The notes beneath the pieces are model-generated. The model saw nothing but the letters and a program-made list of their open reading frames with translations, searched no databases and was not told the DNA's origin. From NCBI RefSeq assembly GCF_025263565.1, contig NZ_CP079865.1:3038001-3102000 (forward strand): a stretch of 64,000 nt of DNA. The letters run 5' to 3'. How positions within the stretch are numbered: position 1 is the first letter of the stretch; every line of letters begins with the position of its first letter. This document shows positions 15,847-23,732 of this stretch, piece by piece. Source of the stretch: Mycobacterium sp. SMC-8 (GTDB taxonomy: Bacteria > Actinomycetota > Actinomycetes > Mycobacteriales > Mycobacteriaceae). The translations under genes and the position numbers were made by a program.

Positions 15847-18039
15847 GTGCTGGCGGGGGACTGGCGGCCCCGGATTCCGGCCGCGACGATCGGCCGGCCG
15901 AGGATCGCTGACCGCGTCATCCGACGCCCGGGGGTGCTCCGGCGGCTGACGGCGGCGGACGGCGGTGACGTCGTCGTCGTGTCCGCCCCCGCCGGCTACG
16001 GCAAGACCACCGCGGCCGCGCTGTGGGACGCCGCGGACGCGCGGCCGTTCGCCTGGGTCCGCATCGATCATCTCGACGACGACCCGGTGCACCTGCTGCT
16101 GCACATCGCGACGGCTGTCGTGCAGCTCACCGGCGGAGACAGCGATCTGCTGCGCTATCTGCGGGGTCCCGGGCGCAGCCCGCAGGCTCAGCTGGTGCCC
16201 GCGGTGGTCGAGCTGCTGGACGGCTGCGGCGCGCTGGTGGTGCTGCTCGACGACGTGCACAAGCTCTCCGACCCCGCAGCGGTGACCGCACTGCAGATGC
16301 TGCTCGACCAGGCGCCGCCGACGACCACCGCCGTGCTGGTCGGTCGGTATGTGTTGCCGCTGGGCCTGGCGCGGCGCGGGCTGCAGCGCGCCGTCGTGCG
16401 GATCGACCAAGAGGTGCTGCGGTTCTCCCCCCAGGAGTCGGTCGACGTGCTCACCTCCGTCAGCGGTGCATGTGACGATGCGACGATCTCAGCCGTCGTC
16501 GACCTCTGCGAGGGGTGGCCGGCGGGCGTGGTGCTGACCGCGATGGCGTTGCGGGACGGCACCACGCTTGAGACGCTGGCCGGACGCGACAACTTGGTGG
16601 TCGACTATGTGGTCGAAGAGGTCATCGACCGGCTCGACGCGAACACCGCGACGTTTCTGGTCGAGTCGGCGGTGCTCGGACGCTTCACCGCCGAGCAGCT
16701 CGACACCGTGCTGGGCCGCGACGACTCCGCGCGCATGCTGGCGACGCTGACGGGATCGGGCAATCCCTTCCTGATGGCGACTGACCACCAACGGATTTGG
16801 TATCGCTACCACCACCTGTTCGGCGATGTGCTCCGCGTCCGGCTGCGTCTCAACGCGCCGGCCCGTTTCCGTGAATTGGCCACGCGCGCAGCAGATCTGC
16901 TGGAACGGGACGGTGACATCGACGGTGCGCTGGTGCACGCCGTCGACGCAGGGAACCGTGAGCGGGCCGCTGCCCTGGTGAACTGCGAGGCGGTCCGACT
17001 GGGCTTCGACGGGCGGGCCGGGGTGCTGGCGCGCCGGTTGACGATGCTGGATGCGCGCACGTTCGCCGAGCACCCCGACGCCGCGGTCGCGCGCGCCTGG
17101 CTGGGGGTGACGACGGCCGACGCCGAGTTGATCCAGCGGTCACTGATGCTGGCGGTGCGCGCCGACCGTGGGCACCCGCTGTCCGACGGCACACCCTCGG
17201 TGAAAGTGGCGGTGGCGCTGATCAGTTCGCTTCTGGGCGCGAACGGGGTCAACGAAGTGGTGCGGCAGGCCGACGTCGTCCGCGCGGCCGGGGACAATCT
17301 GGTGAACCCGTGGTGGGGCGCGGCCACCGTCATGAAGGGCGCCGCGGAGGCCATGCGCGGCAACGCCACCCGCGCTCGCGGTCTGCTGGAGGCCGCACTG
17401 CCGGTGATCGACGAACTGCCGGGATTCCATGCCGCGGCGCTGGCGCACCTGGCGCTGCTCGACCTCGCTGCCGGCGATGACGAAGCCGCGGTGCAGCGCA
17501 GCGAGGCGGCCCGGACGCTGGCCGACAAGTACGACCTGTGCGACGTTGTGCCGATGATCGTCGTGTACGCCACCAGCGCGGTGATGGCCGCACGAGTCGG
17601 TGAGGACGTCGGACAGGCGGTGACCGTGACCGAGACCCTGCTGGCCCGGCTGGGCAGTCTGTCCGCGCGCACAGCACTTCTCGGCCACGGACTGCTGGCG
17701 TGGACGGCGGCGGTCATCCAGGATCCGGATCTGCTCGCCCGGCATCTGGCCGCCGCTGAGCGCACCTGTCACCGTGAGCCCGACGCGACCGCGCTGATCC
17801 AGCGCATCGACCGCGTCAAGGCGATGGCGGCCGGCGGTGCCCGCCCGTTGACCGCTGCCGAACTGCGGTTGCTGCCGCATCTGGCCAGCCACCTGTCGCT
17901 GCAGCGGATCGCCGAGGAGTTGGTGATCGGCCGTGAGACGGCCAAGAGTCAGGCGACATCCATTTACCGCAAGCTGGGGGTGTCGTCACGTGCCGACGCG
18001 GTGAGCGAGGCGAAAAGGGTTGGCCTGATCACGGATTGA
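15847..18039 (+). CDS. MalT-type LuxR transcriptional regulator (STAND ATPase)
   Basis: A 730-aa regulator. A P-loop NTPase domain starts near residue 40 (SAPAGYGKTT) with a Walker B-like VVLLDDVHKL, followed by a helical, TPR-like middle. The C-terminal 60 residues are a LuxR helix-turn-helix (LTAAELRLLPHLASHLSLQ, then IYRKLGVSSRADAV). Large STAND regulators of this type switch on operons after binding an inducer. The gene is divergent from lhr (99 bp gap) and convergent with the DyP cluster. The start is GTG at 15847 with no Shine-Dalgarno, probably leaderless. The target genes are unknown. Confidence 0.85.
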   Translation: MLAGDWRPRIPAATIGRPRIADRVIRRPGVLRRLTAADGGDVVVVSAPAGYGKTTAAALWDAADARPFAWVRIDHLDDDPVHLLLHIATAVVQLTGGDSDLLRYLRGPGRSPQAQLVPAVVELLDGCGALVVLLDDVHKLSDPAAVTALQMLLDQAPPTTTAVLVGRYVLPLGLARRGLQRAVVRIDQEVLRFSPQESVDVLTSVSGACDDATISAVVDLCEGWPAGVVLTAMALRDGTTLETLAGRDNLVVDYVVEEVIDRLDANTATFLVESAVLGRFTAEQLDTVLGRDDSARMLATLTGSGNPFLMATDHQRIWYRYHHLFGDVLRVRLRLNAPARFRELATRAADLLERDGDIDGALVHAVDAGNRERAAALVNCEAVRLGFDGRAGVLARRLTMLDARTFAEHPDAAVARAWLGVTTADAELIQRSLMLAVRADRGHPLSDGTPSVKVAVALISSLLGANGVNEVVRQADVVRAAGDNLVNPWWGAATVMKGAAEAMRGNATRARGLLEAALPVIDELPGFHAAALAHLALLDLAAGDDEAAVQRSEAARTLADKYDLCDVVPMIVVYATSAVMAARVGEDVGQAVTVTETLLARLGSLSARTALLGHGLLAWTAAVIQDPDLLARHLAAAERTCHREPDATALIQRIDRVKAMAAGGARPLTAAELRLLPHLASHLSLQRIAEELVIGRETAKSQATSIYRKLGVSSRADAVSEAKRVGLITD

Positions 18040-19056
18040 TCACCCCTCGGTCATCGTCGCCAGGTTCCGCCACAGGTTCTGCAGACTCTGTGTCCCGCCG
18101 AACAGCGTGGTGAAGTGCGTCGAGTCGATCAGCACGATGTCACCGGCGCGGTCCCCGTCCGGGGGCATCCAGACCACGGCGTTGAACGCGGAATTGCCGG
18201 CGTCGGTGAACGGATGGGGACGGTTCAGGTCGATAGGCTGGCGGGCCAGGACGCGCAGAGTCGCGCCTTCCGGTGCGGTCAGTTCGTAGTGCGGCAGGTG
18301 CTGATGAAAGCTCAGCGTCGGCACATCGGTCAGCAGTCCACGCTCGTCGAACTCGTGATAGGCGTTGAGCGGTACCGGGTCTCGCGTTCCGCTCAGCACG
18401 GCAGGGCGCAGTCCCCAGATGTTGTGCACCGGCACCCCCAGCGCGCGCATCAATGAGCGGGTGTACCTGCTGAACCGCTGCTGGCGCGGGACTAGGCGGT
18501 CCCCGTGGTGAAGGTACTCGACCTGCCGCTGGCCGAGATCGTCGGTGAAGCCGACATCGTGATGCGGGGCGAGTAGCAGGCAGGTGTCCTCACGGTGCAG
18601 CCACTCGCGCAGCGCTTCCACTTCGTCGCGTTCCGCTTCGAGTTCGGAGTCCAGGTGGTCGAGGCCGAACACCATCAGCGTGTCGGCGTCGGCCAGGATC
18701 CGCTCGTCGAGGGGTTGGTAGTAGCCGGCCTGGTCGACGCGCTGGAAGACGGCGACCGGGTGTCCGGTCACCTCGCCTACCAGATCCTGGAATGTGAGCG
18801 TGGACCGGTGGAAGAGCTCGAGTGTTCCGGCGATGCCCTGCAGGAAGTGGGCCGCGTCGAACTCCGGGGTCTCGTAGGCGGGGTAGGCGACGTTGCGAAC
18901 CTCGGTCATGGTCGAGAAGCGGTTGCTCATTGCCGCCGGATCACGTTGCGATTCCCAGGGATAACTCCACGTCCAGTAGATGCTCACCCGCCGCCGGCCG
19001 TCGCGGGGCCGTGGCAGGTGGTCCTGGTTGTAGGTTCGGGCTGGTCGTGTGGCCAT
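18040..19056 (-). CDS. Conserved protein of unknown function in the DyP peroxidase cluster
   Basis: A 338-aa soluble protein not recognised as a named family. The middle section (LADADTLMVFGLDHLDS, then an acidic helix and WLHREDTCLLLAPHHDVGF) has the strand-helix-strand rhythm of class I glutamine-amidotransferase-like or ThuA-like domains, but no catalytic Cys-His pair is obvious. It is the last gene of a three-gene minus-strand cluster, starting about 9 bases after the DyP peroxidase stop. AGGAG five bases before ATG 19056 decides that start over GTG 19062. The stop abuts the convergent LuxR regulator's stop without a gap. Confidence 0.6.
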   Translation of the reverse strand: MATRPARTYNQDHLPRPRDGRRRVSIYWTWSYPWESQRDPAAMSNRFSTMTEVRNVAYPAYETPEFDAAHFLQGIAGTLELFHRSTLTFQDLVGEVTGHPVAVFQRVDQAGYYQPLDERILADADTLMVFGLDHLDSELEAERDEVEALREWLHREDTCLLLAPHHDVGFTDDLGQRQVEYLHHGDRLVPRQQRFSRYTRSLMRALGVPVHNIWGLRPAVLSGTRDPVPLNAYHEFDERGLLTDVPTLSFHQHLPHYELTAPEGATLRVLARQPIDLNRPHPFTDAGNSAFNAVVWMPPDGDRAGDIVLIDSTHFTTLFGGTQSLQNLWRNLATMTEG

Positions 19057-19064
19057 CGACACTC

Positions 19065-20387
19065 CTAACCGCCGAGCGTGGCGAGGTATCGCAGGGCGTT
19101 GAGCCCGGGCAGGAAGAAGTAGGCGCCGCCCCGAAGCGTGGTGAACGCCGGAATACCCTTGTGGACCTTGCGGATCGGACGTCTGGGGACGGTGAAGTCG
19201 AGCGTGCCGTCCTGGGCGCCGCAGATAGGGTCGTGCTCATTGCCGAGTTCGTGGAACGTCTTGTCGTTGATCCACACGTTCTGGGCGAACTCGAACTGTC
19301 GCACCAGGCTGGCGCAGATGATGAATGCGGCGATCCCGCGATCGACGCCGTCCTCGGGCGCCCCGTCGGGCAGTGCGGGCCCGTACGTCGCCCCTCGGCG
19401 GATCATCCTGCGGCGGTTCATGTAGTGCGCGGTGTCTCGCGGGTTCAGTCGCCGGGCGTGCGAACCGAGCGGACACGCATAGCCGAACGGATCCATCTCC
19501 TTATAGTTGAAGTCGTTGTTGCGCATCGGGTCTGCACCCAGCTCGGGATCGTCGGCGTCGGGCGCGAGCACCAGGGGAGCCCCGCTGCGCCAGCGTCCCA
19601 TGAACTTCGCGGCCAGCAACTCTTGCTCCTCCGAAGTCGCGGCGTTGTCGGCGAGGTACGCGCGAAACGCCCCGACGTGCTCCTGCAGTCGGCGGTAGGC
19701 CAGGTAGCTCCCGTTGCGGGACAGAACATCCGGTTGCGGTAGATCGGCGACGGGGCCGTCCTCGTCGGGATAGCCGAGGATGAACTCGCCTGGCTCGAGC
19801 GCCGCACCCGAACCCGGGGTCGGTTCCTCGCCCGAGCCCTTGATGACGGGCTGGGACAGCCGGTCGCGGAATCCGAAATGGTCGTGGGCGTAGTTGAACG
19901 GCGGGTGGGCGTTCAGGTCCAGATAGGACAGGGTCCGCACACCGTCGCAGCGGGCCACCAGCGCATCGTGTTCGCCGACACAGCGGGCGTGTTCCTCGTC
20001 GTCGCGGGCGAACAGGATCGCGATAGCGTGGAGGGCGTCTCCGGCCAGTCCACCCACCCAGTGCTCCGGGGCGTTCGCGCCGGTATCGCCGAGGATGTCG
20101 GCCCGCGCCGCCATACCCTCACGGAACTCGTCGGGAAATGTGGCCAGGCTCGAATCGGAGACTCCCAGTGCGCGCAGCCCGGCCCAGGTGAAGGCGACCG
20201 TGACCCAGCGTCGCGAAGCGTCCATGGTGGCGGTGACGTCCGCGGCCGACTGAACGACGTCGAGAAGCTCGGTGAGCCAGGCTCTTCCACCGGCCGGATG
20301 GTCGAACGTCAGGAACTCGTAGCGCCCGGTCATGGCGGGTGTGCGGGTCAGCAGGATGTGCTGGATGTCGTCGAGCTGAAGGGTCAC
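19065..20387 (-). CDS. DyP-type haem peroxidase
   Basis: A 440-aa dye-decolorizing peroxidase-like protein. The distal-site motif, normally G-x-x-D-G, appears as GFRDRLSQP, retaining the catalytic Asp while the second Gly is Arg. The proximal haem ligand is the His of GSHARRLNPRD. The length and lack of a signal peptide fit a cytoplasmic protein of the larger DyP subgroup. It lies between two uncharacterised proteins in one apparent operon (29 bp after the upstream gene, about 9 bp before the downstream one). The reaction is H2O2-dependent oxidation of a bulky substrate, but the physiological substrate is unknown. Confidence 0.85.
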   Translation of the reverse strand: MTLQLDDIQHILLTRTPAMTGRYEFLTFDHPAGGRAWLTELLDVVQSAADVTATMDASRRWVTVAFTWAGLRALGVSDSSLATFPDEFREGMAARADILGDTGANAPEHWVGGLAGDALHAIAILFARDDEEHARCVGEHDALVARCDGVRTLSYLDLNAHPPFNYAHDHFGFRDRLSQPVIKGSGEEPTPGSGAALEPGEFILGYPDEDGPVADLPQPDVLSRNGSYLAYRRLQEHVGAFRAYLADNAATSEEQELLAAKFMGRWRSGAPLVLAPDADDPELGADPMRNNDFNYKEMDPFGYACPLGSHARRLNPRDTAHYMNRRRMIRRGATYGPALPDGAPEDGVDRGIAAFIICASLVRQFEFAQNVWINDKTFHELGNEHDPICGAQDGTLDFTVPRRPIRKVHKGIPAFTTLRGGAYFFLPGLNALRYLATLGG

Positions 20388-20415
20388 TGCGATCGGATCT
20401 TCGCGCGAGCTCTCA

Positions 20416-20973
20416 TCACTGCATCTGGTCGAGCATGTCGGAGAAGGCCGCCTTCAGCCGCAACGCCTTCTTGATCTCGTCCGCGGTCACATACGGGTAC
20501 TCCCCATATTCGAGGAAACTGGGGTACTGATGCTCGCGGACGAACGTGATGAAGGCTTCGGGGTTGCTCTGCCAATCCTCGGGAAAACCTTCGAGATTGG
20601 TGAACACCGTGGTGATCCCGGTGGCGCTGAACAGGCGGACGGCGTCCTCGGTGTACTTGTCGAAGTCGGTGTCGAAGATGCCCTGGTACTGGAAGTGCAG
20701 GCCGGATCCGACGTCGAACAGCACCCAGCGTAGGTAGTGCAGCCGTAACGGTGCCAGGACGTCGGGACTACCGGCGATCGCGTCCTCGATCTGTTTGCCG
20801 TAGGCACGCACGGCTTCTTCGCGGCCCTCCTTGACCTTCGCGATGATCGAGAACCCGTAGCAGGCGGGGGTGCGCGGATATACCGGACCGTAGCGGCCGC
20901 GCTCCAGCTCGTGGTAGCCCTCCGGTGGGATCGCCATGGCCGCCGGTCGTGTCCAGCTTTGTTCGTCCACCAT
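20416..20973 (-). CDS. Conserved hypothetical protein, first gene of the DyP cluster
   Basis: A 185-aa soluble protein. The pattern YGFSIIAKVKEGREEAVRAY, then an LRLHYLRWVLFD strand and FQYQGIFDTDFDKY, looks like two ferredoxin-like alpha/beta units, the fold also used by DyP peroxidases and dimeric alpha-beta-barrel proteins. There are no haem-ligand or catalytic motifs. It precedes the peroxidase gene by 28 bp on the same strand, suggesting a functional link such as an accessory or binding partner. ATG 20973 is the first in frame; ATG 20937 (MAIPPEGYHELE) is a reasonable alternative. Confidence 0.55.
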   Translation of the reverse strand: MVDEQSWTRPAAMAIPPEGYHELERGRYGPVYPRTPACYGFSIIAKVKEGREEAVRAYGKQIEDAIAGSPDVLAPLRLHYLRWVLFDVGSGLHFQYQGIFDTDFDKYTEDAVRLFSATGITTVFTNLEGFPEDWQSNPEAFITFVREHQYPSFLEYGEYPYVTADEIKKALRLKAAFSDMLDQMQ

Positions 20974-21222
20974 CGCGGTCAGCCTCCGATCGCCTCTGTG
21001 GCGCAGCGTAGGGCGCTGTCTGCGGTGCTGTCGTCCCCCGATCCGGGGGAAGCGCCGACCCGGCTGTGAGGAACTTGGATACTTGCCTACGGTAATTCCT
21101 CAGAGCGGCAAACTCTTTCACCCGTTGTGGGGGATGCCGTGGGCGGGGGCCGCTGCCTACGCTGACGCAGCGATCCGTGAGCCAATGAGGCTGTGCGCGA
21201 ACCAACGCAGGGAGTGTGCAAG

Positions 21223-21579
21223 ATGCGGTTGGTTTACCTGCTCGTCGCACCGGTGGTGTGTTGCACCGGCATCGCCATCGCGCCGCCCGCCGTTGCCGAT
21301 TGCACCAGTGCCGGCGGCACGACGATCTGTTCGCAGGGCACCGTACGCGGCTCCGACACCGGGGCCGGCCCGGGCGAAGGCCCGTACGTGCCCTACCCGT
21401 GCGATCTGGACTACTACGACTGCACCGAGTGGTGGAACGTCGATTTCGATGCCGATATCGATGTCAATCCTCGTCCGCCCGATATCGGACGACCCGGTCG
21501 TCCGGATATCGGCAACCCGGGACGGCCGGGCGGCGGCGGGGGCCGCCCCGGCGGCGGCGGCGGACGCGGCGGACGATGA
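21223..21579 (+). CDS. Small secreted Gly/Pro/Arg-rich protein
   Basis: A 118-aa protein with a clear signal peptide (MRLVYLLVAPVVCCTGIAIA, cleavage near AVA-D). The mature part begins with a Cys-bearing segment (DCTSAGGTTICSQG) and an acidic, aromatic stretch (CDLDYYDCTEWW). It ends in a low-complexity tail of about 35 residues rich in Gly, Arg and Pro. GCAGGGAG upstream supports ATG 21223. The stop is 17 bases before the hemophore-like gene, so the three secreted proteins may form one operon. The function is unknown; the cationic tail could bind polyanions. Confidence 0.65.
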   Translation: MRLVYLLVAPVVCCTGIAIAPPAVADCTSAGGTTICSQGTVRGSDTGAGPGEGPYVPYPCDLDYYDCTEWWNVDFDADIDVNPRPPDIGRPGRPDIGNPGRPGGGGGRPGGGGGRGGR

Positions 21580-21596
21580 GAACCGAGGAGAAGCGC

Positions 21597-21935
21597 ATGG
21601 CATCTCATTTCCTGGCACCCGTGCTGGCCGCGATCGGCTGCGCCGCCGTGCTCGGTACCGCCGCGTCCGCCGCCGCACAGCCGCCGCCACCGGCTCCGCC
21701 GACCTGCTCTTCGGCAGACCTGGCGGGGACGATGACCGGGGTGATGGCGGCGACGTCGGCGTACCTGTACACCCATCCGCCCGTCAACGACTTCTTCACC
21801 AGCCTCAAGGGGCAGCCGCCGGAAGCGCGTCGCGCGGCGCTGCAGACCTACATGGACGCCAACCCGCAGGTACGGGCGGAGCTGCAGGCAATCCGGCAGC
21901 CCATGGTGGACTTTCGCAAACGCTGCGGCGGCTGA
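21597..21935 (+). CDS. Hemophore-like (MHB family, Rv0203-related) secreted protein, paralogue 1
   Basis: A 112-aa exported protein: signal peptide to about residue 28 (ending ASAAA), a Pro-rich linker, then the helical haem-binding family domain. That domain has a Cys in TCSSADLAG, the conserved block THPPVNDFFTSLKG, and a final Cys in FRKRCGG, probably disulfide-linked. The M. tuberculosis homologue Rv0203 binds haem and delivers it to MmpL3/MmpL11. GAGGAG before ATG 21597 is a good ribosome-binding site. It stands next to a paralogue of the same length. Haem binding is inferred from family membership. Confidence 0.75.
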   Translation: MASHFLAPVLAAIGCAAVLGTAASAAAQPPPPAPPTCSSADLAGTMTGVMAATSAYLYTHPPVNDFFTSLKGQPPEARRAALQTYMDANPQVRAELQAIRQPMVDFRKRCGG

Positions 21936-21953
21936 GCAGCCTACGATCGCTGG

Positions 21954-22286
21954 GTGCGAAAGATCTCTGTGCGGCGGATGACCGCCGCGGCGCTCGGCGC
22001 GGCCGGCGTCGTCCTGTCGTCGGCCACCGCTCACGCCCAGCCGGCGGCGCCCAACTGCACGGCGGCCGACCTCGCCGGTGTCATGACCGGCGTCAGCGCC
22101 GCCACGTCGGCCTACCTGTTCACCCACCCGCCGGTCAACGACTTCTTCACCACGCTCAAGGACAAGCCGCGCGAGGAGAAGAAGGCCGCGGTGACCGCGT
22201 ACATGGATGCCAATCCGCAGGTGGCCGCCGACCTGCGGAACATCCGGCAGCCGCTGGTGGATTTCCGCAACCGCTGTCAGGGCTGA
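21954..22286 (+). CDS. Hemophore-like (MHB family) secreted protein, paralogue 2
   Basis: A 110-aa protein clearly duplicated from the preceding gene: both share T-S-A-Y-L-x-T-H-P-P-V-N-D-F-F-T, YMDANPQV and IRQP-x-V-D-F-R. A signal peptide ends near AHA. The start is GTG at 21954, 18 bp after the first copy's stop. The differences fall mainly in the signal peptide and in the helix after DFF (TTLKDKPREEKK against TSLKGQPPEARR), so the pair may have different partners or affinities. Confidence 0.75.
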   Translation: MRKISVRRMTAAALGAAGVVLSSATAHAQPAAPNCTAADLAGVMTGVSAATSAYLFTHPPVNDFFTTLKDKPREEKKAAVTAYMDANPQVAADLRNIRQPLVDFRNRCQG

Positions 22287-22288
22287 CC

Positions 22289-22753
22289 TCAGCGCTGGTG
22301 CGGCGCGACGGACTCGACGAGCACGGCCGGGATGCCCGGCACCCGGCCCACCGCGTCCATCAGGCCGTGGGCACAGAGATCGGCGATCAGGTCTGCATCC
22401 AGTGAGGCGTCCAGCAGGCGCTGCCGGCACATCTCGAACGTGAACGCCAGCCAGCCGTAGACGGTCGCGCGCAGATCGCGCTCCACCTTCGCGTCGACCG
22501 GGCCGGCGGCTTCGGTGACGCGGTCCATGATCCGGTCGGCCTGCCGATCGTTGTCGACGTTTTCGATGCCGCGCAGCACCGGATCGGACCGCCCTGTTCC
22601 CGTGTATGCCGCCCAGGCCCGGTGCGGGTGCTCCTCGTCGTAGCGCAGATAGGCGAGCACGCCGGTGCGGACCTGAGCGAACAGCGACTGACCGGGCAGG
22701 GGAGGGGTGTTGGTGGCCTGGAACATCCGTTCGCCCTCCGCGCGGACGACGGC
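22289..22753 (-). pseudogene. TetR regulator, C-terminal fragment (separated by transposon)
   Basis: This 3' part encodes the ligand-binding/dimerisation domain of a TetR protein (AEGERMFQATN, then FAQVRTGVLAYLRYDEEHPH). Read back to 22747 it joins in frame with the N-terminal fragment at 26126-26314, giving a 215-aa protein of normal TetR length. The last six bases, GACGGC (22748-22753), are the target duplication. As it stands the fragment has no helix-turn-helix. An internal ATG at 22726 could still give a 145-aa product. Confidence 0.88.
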
Positions 22754-22818
22754 TGTTGCCCGTCGCTGTGGATGAGGATATGGGCATCATCGAGTTTGGT
22801 GACGAGTGGCCGATGGGA

Positions 22819-22850
22819 ACGGCCCCGCTCGGTGTGGTGAGCGGGGCCGT
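22819..22850 (-). terminator. Hairpin after the transposon operon
   Basis: ACGGCCCCGCTC (22819-22830) and GAGCGGGGCCGT (22839-22850) form a perfect 12-bp stem with an 8-base loop. It lies about 70 bp after the ATPase stop and would end the transposon transcript before it enters the TetR fragment. Confidence 0.6.
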
Positions 22851-22916
22851 GGTCGTCGTCGTGACGGGGTCGTCGTCGTGGTGACGTGGTGTTCGTCGCG
22901 GTGAAGCGACTTGGGT

Positions 22917-23732
22917 TCAGTCGGTTGCTGTTTCGCTGATGGCGATGCGTGCGGCTTTCTCTCCGACGATGGAGTGACCGGCGGCGAACGCGGCGGTCAG
23001 GGCGTGCAGGGCGAGGTTGTTGACCGCGCGGGGGTGCCCGCGCGAGGCATTGTGGATCAAGGTGATCGCGTCGTCGGCGAATAGGACGTCGGAGCGGCCG
23101 GCGATTTTGGTGTGGTGGTTGATGTAGTCGGCGGTGTCGTCTGGTGTCATGCCGGGCAGGGTGTAGCGCACTGCGATGCGCTGGTCCAGGGCGGCCAGGA
23201 CTCCGAGACGTAGCCGGTGGCGCAGGGTGGGTTGGCCGACGAGTACGACGGCGAATGGGGATCCGGAGTCCATGTCGTGGTTGGTCAGCAGCCGGATCGC
23301 TTCTAGTTGATGGTTGTCGAGCAGGTGGGCTTCATCGACGACCAGCACGGGGCTGCGGCCGCGTTCGGCGTGTTCGGCGGCCAGAGCGTCGGCGGCCTGG
23401 GGTGCCAGTCGGGCGGTGTGAAAGACCGGGGTGTGTCCGAGGGCAGCCACGATGTGGGTGAGCATGCCGCGCACGCCGATGGTGGGGTTGGCCAGGTAGA
23501 TGATGACGTGTCGCGCCGGATCCAAGGAGGTGGCTGCGGCGCGGATGGCCACGGTTTTGCCGGCACCGACTTCGCCGGTGATGACTCCGATGGCGCATTG
23601 GTCCACACACCAGGAGATCCGGGCGATCGCTTCGCTGTGTCCGGGATAGCGGTGCAGCATCGAGGGGGCGAGGTCGCGTCCGAACGGCATCCGGGAGAAT
23701 CCCCAGTGTGATTGCAGTCGTTGAATACTCAC
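22917..23732 (-). CDS. AAA+ ATPase (ExeA/TniB/TnsC-like) transposition protein
   Basis: A 271-aa P-loop ATPase. Walker A is TGEVGAGKT near residues 52-60 and Walker B is VLVVDEAHLLD near 128-138. The C-terminal RGHPRAVNNLA matches the sensor-2 region of ExeA/TniB proteins. Such ATPases bind target DNA and activate the cognate transposase. The GTG start overlaps the transposase stop (GTGA), so translation is coupled. Related genes include IstB and MuB; the element's TG...CA ends and the Mu-type transposase favour the TniB/TnsC comparison. Confidence 0.85.
   Translation of the reverse strand: MSIQRLQSHWGFSRMPFGRDLAPSMLHRYPGHSEAIARISWCVDQCAIGVITGEVGAGKTVAIRAAATSLDPARHVIIYLANPTIGVRGMLTHIVAALGHTPVFHTARLAPQAADALAAEHAERGRSPVLVVDEAHLLDNHQLEAIRLLTNHDMDSGSPFAVVLVGQPTLRHRLRLGVLAALDQRIAVRYTLPGMTPDDTADYINHHTKIAGRSDVLFADDAITLIHNASRGHPRAVNNLALHALTAAFAAGHSIVGEKAARIAISETATD

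Noticed and set aside
22289..22726. Considered as an intact small gene
   Set aside because: It is the C-terminal part of a TetR gene; the N-terminal part lies beyond the transposon and joins in frame.
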